Assembly: GCF_020400725.1 (NCBI RefSeq)
Contig: NZ_JAINVG010000005.1
Coordinates: 1-64,000, forward strand
Origin: Streptomyces sp. NK15101
GTDB taxonomy: Bacteria; Actinomycetota; Actinomycetes; Streptomycetales; Streptomycetaceae
Direction of reading: 5' to 3'
Length of the DNA stretch: 64,000 bases
The notes under the pieces: model-generated
Databases searched by the model: none
What the model was told of the DNA's origin: nothing
What the model saw: the letters and a program-made list of their open reading frames with translations, nothing else
Made by a program: the position numbers and the translations under genes
In this document: in pieces, positions 51,058 through 58,289 of the stretch
Layout: the number at the start of each line of letters is the position of its first letter
How positions within the stretch are numbered: the first letter of the stretch is position 1

Positions 51058-53628
51058 TCAGAACATGCTGAGGAGCTGCTCCACCGTGGGCTCCGCCGTC
51101 CCCTCCCCGTCGGGCAGGGCGAGTTCGAACCAGACGGTCTTGCCGCGCGGGGTGCGGCGGGAGCCCCAGGAGGAGGAGAGCAGCCCGACGAGCTGGAGGC
51201 CGCGGCCGCCCTCGTCGGTGTCCCGGGCCCTGCGGCGGCGCGGCTGGACCAGGCCGGAGTCCCAGACCTCGCAGACGAGGGTGCGGTCGCGCAGCAGGCG
51301 CAGCCGGATCTCGCCCTCGCCGTAGCGCAGGGCGTTGGTGACGAGTTCGCTGACGAGGAGTTCGACGGTGTCGACGAGCGGTTCGAGGTCCCAGGCCGCG
51401 AGCTGGGCGCGGGCGAGTTCGCGGGCCCGCCCGACCGAGCGGGGTTCCCTGGGCAGCCGCCAGTCGCCGACCGCCTCGCTGGGCAGCCCCTGGATCCTGG
51501 CCATGAGGAGGGCGATGTCGTCCTCGCCGTGACCGGTGTTCAGGCTGGTGAGGACCCGGTCGCAGACGTCCTCCAGGGGGCGGGCCGGGTCGGTGAGGGC
51601 GCGCCGGAAGGCCTGGAGGCCTTCGTCCAGGGGGTGCTCGCGGGACTCGACGAGCCCGTCGGTGTAGAGGGCGAGGAGGGCGCCCTCGGGCAGTTCGACC
51701 TCGACCTCCTCGAAGGGTTCCCCGCCGACGCCGAGCGGCATCCCGGGGGGTACGTCGAGGAGCATGGCCTCCTCGCCGGGTTCGACGAGCACCGGCGGGA
51801 GGTGCCCGGCGTTGGCGAAGGTGCAGCGGCGGGTGACCGGGTCGTAGACGGCGTAGACGCAGGTGGCGAGGTAGACCTCGGAGAGTTCGGGTCCACGGTT
51901 CTTGTGGGCGCGGGACTGCTGGGCGCCGATGGGGGCGCCCAGGCCGCGGGCGATCTCGTCGAGGTGGGAGAGGACTTCGGCGGGCTCCAGGTCGAGCTGG
52001 GCGAGGGTGCGGACGGCGGTGCGGAGTTCGCCCATGGCGACGGCGGCGCGCAGGCCGCGGCCCATGACGTCGCCGATGACGAGGGCGGTGCGGTGGCCGG
52101 GGAGCTCGATGACGTCGAACCAGTCGCCGCCGACCTCGGTGGCCGCGGTGCCGGGGAGGTAGCGGCAGGCTATGTCGAGTCCGGCGGCCTCGGGGTCGCC
52201 GGGCGGGAGCAGGCTGCGCTGGAGGATGAGGGCCCGCTCGTGCTCGCGGCGGTAGAGGCGCGCGTTGTCGATGCAGACGGCGGCGCGGGCGGCGAGTTCG
52301 ACGGCGAGGGCCCTGTCGCGCTCCCCGAAGGGCTCGCTGCCCTTGGTGCGGGAGAACTGGACGAGGCCGACGACGGTGTCGTGGGCGGTCATGGGGACGA
52401 CCAGGGTGGACTGGACGAGGTCCCCGTCGGAGCCCGGGACCGTCCGGACGCGTCCGGTGCGCAGGGCTCCGGCACAGGGCGAGTTGAAGGGGTAGCGGTG
52501 GACGGCGCCGACCTCGATGGGCACGGGTCCGCAACAGCCGCTGCCCGGGCTGTGGCCCTCGTCCGTCCGGAGGGGGGTGTCGGAGACGGCGCTGGTGAAG
52601 GCGACCCGGCGGAGTTCGGCGCTGCCCGCGCCGTAGCCGACGTCGTGGGAGTTCCCCCACCGGCCCGGCGGTGCCTCGTCGCCGGTGAGGAGGCCCTGGT
52701 AGAGGTCGACGGAGGCGAGGTCGCAGAAGCCGGGGACGGCGACGTCGAGGAGCTCGCGGGCGGTGGCCTCCAGGTCGAGGGAGTTGCCGATGCGGGCTCC
52801 GGCCTCGTTGAGGAGGGCCAGGTTGCGGCGGGCGCTGGCGGCTTCCCTGGCGGCGTTGTGGCGGCGGGTGACGTCGATGCCGAGTCCGGCGACGCCGATC
52901 GGGCGGCCGGAGCCGCTGTGCACGCGGTAGAGGTTGATGGACCAGTGGCGGCGGTCCCTGGCGCCGGGGGCGGCGCCGACGATCTGGAAGTCGGTGACGG
53001 ACTCGCCGGTCTCCAGGACCTTCCGGAGGGCGGTGGTCATCCGGTCGGCCTCGGCGCGGCCCAGGTAGTCGTGGACGGTCCGGCCCCGGTGGTCGTCGGC
53101 CTTGCCGCCGAAGACGGTGGCGAAGCGCCGGTTGGCCCGCTTCACGGTGAGGTCCGTGCCGAAGAGGAGGAAGCCGAAGGGGGATTGGCCGAATATCGCC
53201 TGGGAGGCGGCGAGGTCGGTCTCGATGCGGCGCAGGGCCCGCACGTCGACGACGATGCAGAGCGCGGCCCGTTCCCCGGTCTGGGTCTCGCTCGGCATGA
53301 CGTACATCTCGGCGATGCCCCGGGGCCGGTCCTCGCCGGGCATGCGGAACGGGACGAGACCCGTCCACTCCTTGCCGTCGAGGATCTCCTTGACCCGTCG
53401 GTGGCCGCGCTCGCGCAGGTCGGCGGGCATGAAGGCCTCGACGGGGTCCTTGCCCCTGGCCTCCTCCGCGGTGACCCCGAAGAGGTCCACGGCCCTTCGG
53501 CTCCACTGCTCGACGAGGCCGTCGGGCCCGATCGAGAAGGACGCCACCCGGATGTAGTCATAGATGGAGCCGGGCGGGCTGCTCTGCCACACGACGCCGC
53601 CGCTCGCCGTCTCAGGTATCTCGCTCAC
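51058..53628 (-). CDS. PAS-PAS-GAF-SpoIIE phosphatase-HATPase regulator
   Basis: This 856-residue multi-domain cytosolic regulator begins with GTG at 53628, after GAGGGG. PAS domains lie at about 20-130 and 140-260. A GAF domain follows at about 275-450 (ARELLDVAVPGFCDLASVDLY). The PP2C-type SpoIIE phosphatase is at about 470-700 (GGDWFDVIELPGHRTALVIGDVMGRGL, metal-binding Asp residues; EDDIALLMARI). The C-terminus is an RsbW-like HATPase at about 740-850 (LLVSELVTNALRYG). It combines sensing, dephosphorylation of an anti-sigma antagonist and, possibly, kinase activity in one chain, a layout common in Streptomyces. A stand-alone HATPase gene follows upstream on the same strand. Confidence 0.93.
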   Translation of the reverse strand: MSEIPETASGGVVWQSSPPGSIYDYIRVASFSIGPDGLVEQWSRRAVDLFGVTAEEARGKDPVEAFMPADLRERGHRRVKEILDGKEWTGLVPFRMPGEDRPRGIAEMYVMPSETQTGERAALCIVVDVRALRRIETDLAASQAIFGQSPFGFLLFGTDLTVKRANRRFATVFGGKADDHRGRTVHDYLGRAEADRMTTALRKVLETGESVTDFQIVGAAPGARDRRHWSINLYRVHSGSGRPIGVAGLGIDVTRRHNAAREAASARRNLALLNEAGARIGNSLDLEATARELLDVAVPGFCDLASVDLYQGLLTGDEAPPGRWGNSHDVGYGAGSAELRRVAFTSAVSDTPLRTDEGHSPGSGCCGPVPIEVGAVHRYPFNSPCAGALRTGRVRTVPGSDGDLVQSTLVVPMTAHDTVVGLVQFSRTKGSEPFGERDRALAVELAARAAVCIDNARLYRREHERALILQRSLLPPGDPEAAGLDIACRYLPGTAATEVGGDWFDVIELPGHRTALVIGDVMGRGLRAAVAMGELRTAVRTLAQLDLEPAEVLSHLDEIARGLGAPIGAQQSRAHKNRGPELSEVYLATCVYAVYDPVTRRCTFANAGHLPPVLVEPGEEAMLLDVPPGMPLGVGGEPFEEVEVELPEGALLALYTDGLVESREHPLDEGLQAFRRALTDPARPLEDVCDRVLTSLNTGHGEDDIALLMARIQGLPSEAVGDWRLPREPRSVGRARELARAQLAAWDLEPLVDTVELLVSELVTNALRYGEGEIRLRLLRDRTLVCEVWDSGLVQPRRRRARDTDEGGRGLQLVGLLSSSWGSRRTPRGKTVWFELALPDGEGTAEPTVEQLLSMF

Positions 53629-53772
53629 GCGACCGTCCCCTCCAGCTCACCGCACCGGACCGGCCATGCCCGCAGTATTCAATACGGCAGGCCCCGACGG
53701 TACGACGTTCACGATCACAGGGTGGTCTCGTTCGTCCCTCGTCGAGTACCGGTGATCGTTGTCCCACCCTGT

Positions 53773-54195
53773 TTACTCACCAGGGAGAGCCAGCTCGAAC
53801 CATACGGTTTTGCCCGCCCTTCCTCTACGGGTTCCCCAGCGGCGAGCGGAGCAGGCCACGAGCGCGAGGCCCCGGCCCCCTTCGTCATCGGGCCCCGGGA
53901 CCCGTTCGGTCGGCGGATCCGGAAGCGGATCGGAAACCTCCACCAGGAGCGCCGGCGACCGCGCCGGGTCGGCGCCGTCGCCGTGGGGACGGACGAGCCG
54001 GACGCCGATGGGGCCGGAGGCGTACCGCAGGGAGTTGGTCACCAGCTCGCTGACCAGCAGGACGGTCACATCACCGAGGGCCGTGTCGAGCTCCCAGGCA
54101 CGCAGGGTCTCGCGGACCGCGTGGCGGGCCGTGCGCACGGCGTTCGCCTCCGCCGGGAAGTTCCACTCGGCGCGGTCGCCGTCGGTGTCGATCAC
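53773..54195 (-). CDS. RsbW-like HATPase (anti-sigma/serine kinase type), 140 aa
   Basis: This small GHKL-fold protein of the anti-sigma regulatory kinase group has an N-box (LLVSELVTNSLRYASGP), a G1-type motif (VEVSDPLPDPP) and G2 (DEGGRGLALVACSARRWG). Family members phosphorylate anti-sigma antagonists or bind sigma factors. GTG at 54195 overlaps, as GTGTGA, the stop of a possible 24-residue leader frame (54192-54266). It lies upstream of and co-directional with the SpoIIE regulator (145-base gap), a plausible partner pair. Confidence 0.87.
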   Translation of the reverse strand: MIDTDGDRAEWNFPAEANAVRTARHAVRETLRAWELDTALGDVTVLLVSELVTNSLRYASGPIGVRLVRPHGDGADPARSPALLVEVSDPLPDPPTERVPGPDDEGGRGLALVACSARRWGTRRGRAGKTVWFELALPGE

Positions 54196-54266
54196 ACCCG
54201 ATCACTTCCCCAGCCGTGCGTCAGCAGGAAGGTCCATGCCCTCTCCCAAGGGGTCATTCTGGACAT
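54192..54266 (-). CDS. Possible 24-residue leader peptide overlapping the RsbW-like gene
   Basis: An ATG at 54266 opens a 24-codon frame (MSRMTPWERAWTFLLTHGWG...) whose TGA stop shares four bases with the GTG start of the RsbW-like gene. The ATG lies 6 bases after a good -10 hexamer (TAAATA), so the transcript could be leaderless and translation of the small frame could hand ribosomes to the next gene. Three Trp among 24 residues is unusual. It has no ribosome-binding site and may be chance. Confidence 0.4.
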   Translation of the reverse strand: MSRMTPWERAWTFLLTHGWGSDRV

Positions 54267-54338
54267 ACCCGCTATTTAGGACGGGATATCCCGACGGGAG
54301 CGTCGGCAGGCGCACGGTGGCACGAACGGCGTAGGGAC

Positions 54339-54824
54339 TCAGTCGCGCGCTCCGTCGACGGGGGTCGCCGGCAGTCGCAGCGCGGCCTCGGCCACGGCGG
54401 GGCGGTCCTGGTCGAGCCAGTCGACCGAGTCCAGCTCGTGCCGGGAGAGCCAGCGGAGCTCGTCGTGGTCCTCCAGGGGGCGCGGTTCGCCGGAGAGCAG
54501 CCGGGCGGTCCACACCCGCAGGACGTATCCGGGCTTCAGCGGCCACTCGCCGGGGAGGCGTTCGCCCGGCTCGACCTCGACGCCGAGCTCCTCGCGGAGT
54601 TCGCGGACCAGGGCCTCTTCCGGACTCTCGCCCGGTTCGAGCTTGCCGCCGGGCAGTTCCCAGCGACCGGCGAGCTCGACGGGGGCGCTGCGGCGCGCGG
54701 CGAGCAGCCGGCCCCCGTCGTACAGGGCGCCCGCGACGACGACCACGACGCCGGCTCCCCGGTCGGGGCCGGCGTCGCGGTGGGGCTCGTGGGGCGCGGC
54801 GGGTTCGGTGGTGCGTTCCGTCAT
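54339..54824 (-). CDS. NUDIX hydrolase (MutT-like), 161 aa
   Basis: This pyrophosphohydrolase has a complete Nudix box at about residues 59-81 (GGKLEPGESPEEALVRELREEL, fitting Gx5Ex7REUxEExGU), with flanking LAGRWELP and VLRVWTARLLSGEP. The size and the WELPGGK segment are those of MutT-like enzymes acting on modified nucleoside triphosphates. The N-terminal 20 residues are a charged extension. ATG at 54824 is used. It lies just downstream of the SPOR-like gene (40-base gap) on the same strand. Substrate unknown; 8-oxo-dGTP is one possibility. Confidence 0.9.
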   Translation of the reverse strand: MTERTTEPAAPHEPHRDAGPDRGAGVVVVVAGALYDGGRLLAARRSAPVELAGRWELPGGKLEPGESPEEALVRELREELGVEVEPGERLPGEWPLKPGYVLRVWTARLLSGEPRPLEDHDELRWLSRHELDSVDWLDQDRPAVAEAALRLPATPVDGARD

Positions 54825-54864
54825 GGGCGCGAGCGTAGCCCGGCCCGGTCGGCACCCGCCGGGG

Positions 54865-55044
54865 TCAGAGGGCAGGGCTGCCGATGCGCTCGACCCAGTA
54901 GAGCTGCTTGTGCCCGCGGTCGTCGAGACTGTCCGCGATCTTCTGGGCTTCGTCCTTGGTGGCGTACCGCCCCACCCGGTAGCGGTTGCCGTTGTCGTCC
55001 TGCCGTATGACGAGCCAGGGAAGGACGGTGCCGCTGTCGGTCAT
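54865..55044 (-). CDS. SPOR-like small protein, 59 aa
   Basis: ATG at 55044 follows GGAGGGAGAAG at good spacing. The 59-residue product starts MTDSGTVLPWLVIRQDDNGN and continues RYRVGRYATKDEAQKIADSL, then ends YWVERIGSPAL. The pattern of short strand-helix-strand (YRVGRYATKDEAQKIADSLDDRG) is that of a single SPOR-type repeat, known for peptidoglycan binding. It has no signal peptide, so it is probably cytosolic. It is upstream of the NUDIX gene and likely co-transcribed. It is easily missed because of its size; its codon use is typical coding. Confidence 0.8.
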   Translation of the reverse strand: MTDSGTVLPWLVIRQDDNGNRYRVGRYATKDEAQKIADSLDDRGHKQLYWVERIGSPAL

Positions 55045-55836
55045 CAGGCTTCTCCCTCCGCCGGTCCGGGTGCCGCTAAGGATCTCCGGGAAACCGCAAT
55101 CCGCATATGCCGGAGCTTACGCCTGACCTTCACACAGCGGATACGGGTTTTCACAAAGAGGCACGGATCGGCCGGGAACCGACGGAGGGAGGCCGAAGGT
55201 CACACCTCGGGCGGCAGGGCGGGGCGGTCGGCACCGGCGTCAGGACGGGCCGGCGGGCACCGCGCGGCCGGGGACACGGACGCCCGACGGACCGCCCGTC
55301 ACGCGGACGCGGACGGACACACCTGCCGACGCGTCACACCGCGGCCCCTTCGAGTTCGGGCGGGGGCGGCGGGGCAGGACGCGGCGCCGCGAGGCGCCGC
55401 GCCCTGCGGGGGGGGCGGCGCCGGCGGGAGGCGCCGGCGGGAGGCGCGGTATCTGCCGAGGGGCGGCGCCCGCCGAAGGGCGGCGCCCGCCGAAGGGCGG
55501 CGCCCGCCAGAAGCACGGCGTCCGCGAGGGGCGGTGCCTGCGAGGGGCCCGGTATCGGTAACAGTCCCGGCCGGCCGCGGAAGAAGCGCGGCAGGAGCCG
55601 CCCGTGGCTACCACCGGCGGCGGCCCGCAGGCGCCGCGGGGCGACAGGGACTGACGGGCCGTCGCCGTCGCCCGCCCGCCCGCAGAGAACCGACGGCCGT
55701 GGCTGTCGCCCGGTCTCGGGGTGGGCAGCCCGAGGACTGACGGCCCGTCGCCCCACCTCCCCGCCGGGACTGGCGGCCCGTCACCCTCGCCCGGCCGCAG
55801 GGGTCGGCAGGCCGTCACGCGGGCCGTCGGCCCCGT
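55045..55836. other. 792-bp non-coding gap with G+C-rich repeats
   Basis: No credible gene is seen. Frames on both strands are Arg/Pro/Ala/Gly-rich with no ribosome-binding sites and no domain. The middle holds a tandem repeat (55461-55508) and related GAGGGGCGGYG motifs. The part next to the SPOR gene (55045-55150) is less G+C-rich and may hold its promoter. It could be decayed coding sequence, like the gap at 12.4-13.2 kb. Confidence 0.6.
55461..55508. repeat. 17-bp tandem repeat, nearly three copies
   Basis: The unit GGGCGGCGCCCGCCGAA starts at 55461 and 55478 in full, and 14 bases of a third copy start at 55495. Each unit is itself palindromic (GGCGGCGCCCGCC), so the array can form hairpins. 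Confidence 0.8.
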
Positions 55837-56589
55837 TCAGCGCACCGGCAAGTGGTACGCGATGCGGTACCGGTCGGCCGGGACGACGACGTCGGCCGTC
55901 TCGACGGCGCGGCCCGAGGCGTAGTACGTGCGCTCCACGACCATGACCACGTGCCCCGGCACCCCGCCGAGGGCGAGGAGTTCCTCCGCGAGGCCGGGCC
56001 GGGCCCCCACCTCCTCCACCACGTTGTCCACGACCACGTCGATGGCCGCCATGCGCTCGACGACGCCGCAGCCCCCCAGGGGGCCCTCCTCGGGCAGCAT
56101 GACGGGCGTCCGGCCGGTGACGGCGAGGGGCTCCCAGGAGGTGGAGACCATCATGGGCTCGCCCCCGTCCCGGTACACGTACCGCGTGCGCATCACCCGC
56201 TCCCCCGGCTCGATGCCGAGCCGCTCGGCCACCTCGACGCTCGCCGGCTCCTGCTCGCTGCTCGACTCCCAGGTGCCGCGGGCCCCTTCGGCCGCCTGCT
56301 CCTGACGGAAGGGGCTGGCGCCGGACGCGGGACGGTAGCCGGAGCGGGCGATCCGCCGGGGCACGGGGCGCTCGCGCACATAGGTCCCCGAACCCGAGCG
56401 CCCCTCCACGAGCCCCTCGGCCATGAGCACCTTGCGGGCCTCCAGCGCGACGGTGTCCGACACCCCGTACTCCTCGCGGATGCGTGCCTGCGAGGGGAGG
56501 CGGGTATGCGGCGGAAGCGAGCCGTTGGCGATCTTCTCCCGCAGATCGCTCGCCACGCGCAGGTAGGCGGGCTGCTCACCGAACGTCAC
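55837..56589 (-). CDS. GntR-family transcriptional regulator, HutC subfamily
   Basis: This 250-residue regulator has an N-terminal winged helix (residues 8-75; LREKIANGSLPPHTRLPSQARIREEYGVSDTVALEARKVL) and a C-terminal UTRA ligand-binding domain at about 105-245 (RVMRTRYVYRDGGEPMMVSTSWEP), the pattern of the HutC subgroup that includes DasR. It is not DasR itself, because the helix-turn-helix and linker differ from what I recall. GTG at 56589 follows GAGGGG. A DasR-type operator (56737-56752) lies 148 bases upstream, but the regulator of that site is not shown to be this protein. UTRA ligands are often sugar phosphates or amino-acid derivatives; here it is unknown. Confidence 0.9.
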   Translation of the reverse strand: MTFGEQPAYLRVASDLREKIANGSLPPHTRLPSQARIREEYGVSDTVALEARKVLMAEGLVEGRSGSGTYVRERPVPRRIARSGYRPASGASPFRQEQAAEGARGTWESSSEQEPASVEVAERLGIEPGERVMRTRYVYRDGGEPMMVSTSWEPLAVTGRTPVMLPEEGPLGGCGVVERMAAIDVVVDNVVEEVGARPGLAEELLALGGVPGHVVMVVERTYYASGRAVETADVVVPADRYRIAYHLPVR

Positions 56590-56727
56590 TGGACACTCCC
56601 CTCAGGTTGACTGACAGCTACAGCGTGACAACCGACGGTCGCGCTCCGCAAGCATGGGCCAGGGTTTCACTCGAAGTGATGACGGCGTCGGCCGCCCGCG
56701 GCCGCCCGAGGAATGCCCGCGAACCCC

Positions 56728-56757
56728 TTGACCCTCATTGGTCCAGACCAATAAATT
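56728..56757 (+). promoter_or_regulatory. Promoter-like TTGACC-N18-TAAATT with a DasR-type operator in the spacer
   Basis: TTGACC (56728-56733) and TAAATT (56752-56757) are separated by 18 bases. The spacer holds ATTGGTCCAGACCAAT (56737-56752), a perfect 7-2-7 inverted repeat that matches the DasR responsive element (core TGGTCTAGACCA) and the chitinase-gene operators TGGTCYAGACC. It faces the plus strand, but no plus-strand gene follows within 3 kb. On the minus strand it lies 148 bases from the GntR gene start. Confidence 0.65.
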
Positions 56758-56760
56758 CTG

Positions 56761-56797
56761 CCCGCGCGCCCGGCACGGACCGTGCCGGGCGCGCGGG
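56761..56797. repeat. 18-bp-arm palindrome next to the DasR-type promoter
   Basis: Bases 56761-56778 are the reverse complement of 56780-56797 with one base between. It starts 3 bases after the -10-like hexamer, so a transcript from that promoter would begin inside it. Confidence 0.8.
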
Positions 56798-56888
56798 CCG
56801 CGGACCGGCACCCGCCGCCCGCGGTGCTCCGGAACGGCGGTCGGTCACGGGCCGCCGTCACCGGACCATCGCCACCGGTCCGCGCACG

Positions 56889-56921
56889 ACGGGGCCGGGC
56901 CTCCCGGGGGGAGACCCGGCC
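56889..56921 (-). terminator. Terminator hairpin of the DUF4190 gene
   Basis: A 9-bp outer stem (56889-56897 with 56913-56921), extended by further pairs, lies 41 bases after the stop at 56962 on the minus strand. Confidence 0.65.
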
Positions 56922-56961
56922 CCGTTCGCACCCCGGCCCCGCCCGTGCGGACGCGGCCGGC

Positions 56962-58128
56962 TCAGGCCTCGGTGCCCTCGCCCGCCGGTGGGGTGTCCGT
57001 CAGGCCGAGCGCGGTCCGCGCCTCGGCGCCCAGGTCCTCGGGGAGGGCGTCCCAGGCGGTGTCGTACGCCTCCCAGTAGGCGTCGGCGTCGGACGCCGCG
57101 GCCAGCTTTCCCCAGCGCTTCGAGGCCGTGTCGAGCTCCTTGCCGAGCGCCGCGAGCGCGGGCTTGGACGTGCCGGGCCAGTCGCGGTCCCGCAGGCCCG
57201 TGCGGGCCGAGTCGATCGCGGCCAGCAGCTCACCGGCCCACTTCCGGTTGGCTTCGAAGTCCTCGTCCGGGTCTTCCTCCGGCTCCTGGTAGCTCAGCGT
57301 CTCGATCGGGTTGACGCTCAGCAGGAAGTGCTCCTGATCGAGGGTCAGGCTCGTCGAGTCGGACCGCACCGAGCCGCTGAACGGCTTCTTCTCCGTGGCG
57401 AACGCGCAGGTCACCGTCCGGTCGCCGAGGCGCCAGCTCTGCCTGCTCGGCAGGTAGTAGTAGATCCAGACGTCCTTGGGGATCTTCCAGGTGTCCATCG
57501 CGTAGGCCGAGTTGATCGTCTCGCAGCGCGTCTGGGCGAGCTCGTCGACGGGGTCCTCGCCGGGCCACTCGTCGAACCCGGTCACCTTGAAGTCGCCGGT
57601 GACCTCGCCGTCGTGCGGGCGGGCGCAGTCGACGACCTCCACGTCCGCCGTGTACTCCTCAAGCCCGCCGTCGTCGGTGAAGCACTGCCCGGTGCGCAGC
57701 GAGAACGGGGACTTGGAGCGGGAGGCCTCGTCCACGGTCTCCCGGAAGCCGTTCCACACCGAGCCGAAGCCGCCGGTCGCGAGGCCGACGACGAGCAGCA
57801 GGGAGCTGACGGCGGAGAGCACGATGCCCGCGATCGCGAGCCCCTTGCCCGTCTGGTCCTTCTTCCTGATCTGCGGGAGGGCGACGAGGCCGAGGACCAG
57901 ACCGAGGGGCGGGAGGCAGCAGACGACGCCGGAGACGAGGGAGCCGATGGCGAGTCCGTTGGTGGAGCGCCGCGGCGGCTGCCCGTACGGGACGGATCCC
58001 GGCCCCCCGTAGGGGCCGGCCGCGTACGGCATCCCCGGGGAGGTGTACGGGCCGGGGGCGGGCCATCCCCCGGGCTGCGGGCCACCCCCGGGCTGCGGGG
58101 TCGGCGGGGTCGGCTGGCTCGGCTCCAC
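56962..58128 (-). CDS. DUF4190-domain membrane protein with septum-formation-like external domain
   Basis: This 388-residue protein begins with GTG at 58128 after AGGAG; an ATG at 58182 has no such signal. The N-terminal 70 residues are Pro/Gly-rich (PQPGGGPQPGGWPAPGPY). Two helices follow (TNGLAIGSLVSGVVCCLPPLGLVLGLVALPQI; GKGLAIAGIVLSAVSSLLLVVGL), the signature of DUF4190 proteins. The external domain has conserved Cys (TGQCFTDD, VVDCARPHDGEVTG, TRCETINSAY, TCAFATEK), with the H-D-x-E-V and Cys spacing typical of the septum-formation/DUF4190-associated domain. The C-terminal 90 residues are helical. Function is unknown. It is monocistronic. Confidence 0.82.
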   Translation of the reverse strand: MEPSQPTPPTPQPGGGPQPGGWPAPGPYTSPGMPYAAGPYGGPGSVPYGQPPRRSTNGLAIGSLVSGVVCCLPPLGLVLGLVALPQIRKKDQTGKGLAIAGIVLSAVSSLLLVVGLATGGFGSVWNGFRETVDEASRSKSPFSLRTGQCFTDDGGLEEYTADVEVVDCARPHDGEVTGDFKVTGFDEWPGEDPVDELAQTRCETINSAYAMDTWKIPKDVWIYYYLPSRQSWRLGDRTVTCAFATEKKPFSGSVRSDSTSLTLDQEHFLLSVNPIETLSYQEPEEDPDEDFEANRKWAGELLAAIDSARTGLRDRDWPGTSKPALAALGKELDTASKRWGKLAAASDADAYWEAYDTAWDALPEDLGAEARTALGLTDTPPAGEGTEA

Positions 58129-58235
58129 GGGTACGCGCTCCTGTTGCGGGCGGGCGATGCGAACAAACGCTCGGGCGCGCATCGTACGCGGCGGGGCGGA
58201 GGGGGCGGCCACGTGGGGCCCGGCGCACGGAAGGA

Positions 58236-58257
58236 GCGGCCGCCACGAGGCGGCCGC
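58236..58257 (-). terminator. Terminator hairpin of the S8 peptidase gene
   Basis: A 9-bp stem (58236-58244 with 58249-58257) with loop ACGA lies 33 bases after the peptidase stop on the minus strand. Confidence 0.65.
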
Positions 58258-58289
58258 CCCTCACCGGTGCGATCCGGTCCGGTTCGGGC

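Noticed and set aside
55240-55818. Possible secreted Arg/Pro-rich protein in the 55-56 kb gap
   Set aside because: Frame open on several phases at once because of repeats; no signal peptide or ribosome-binding site.
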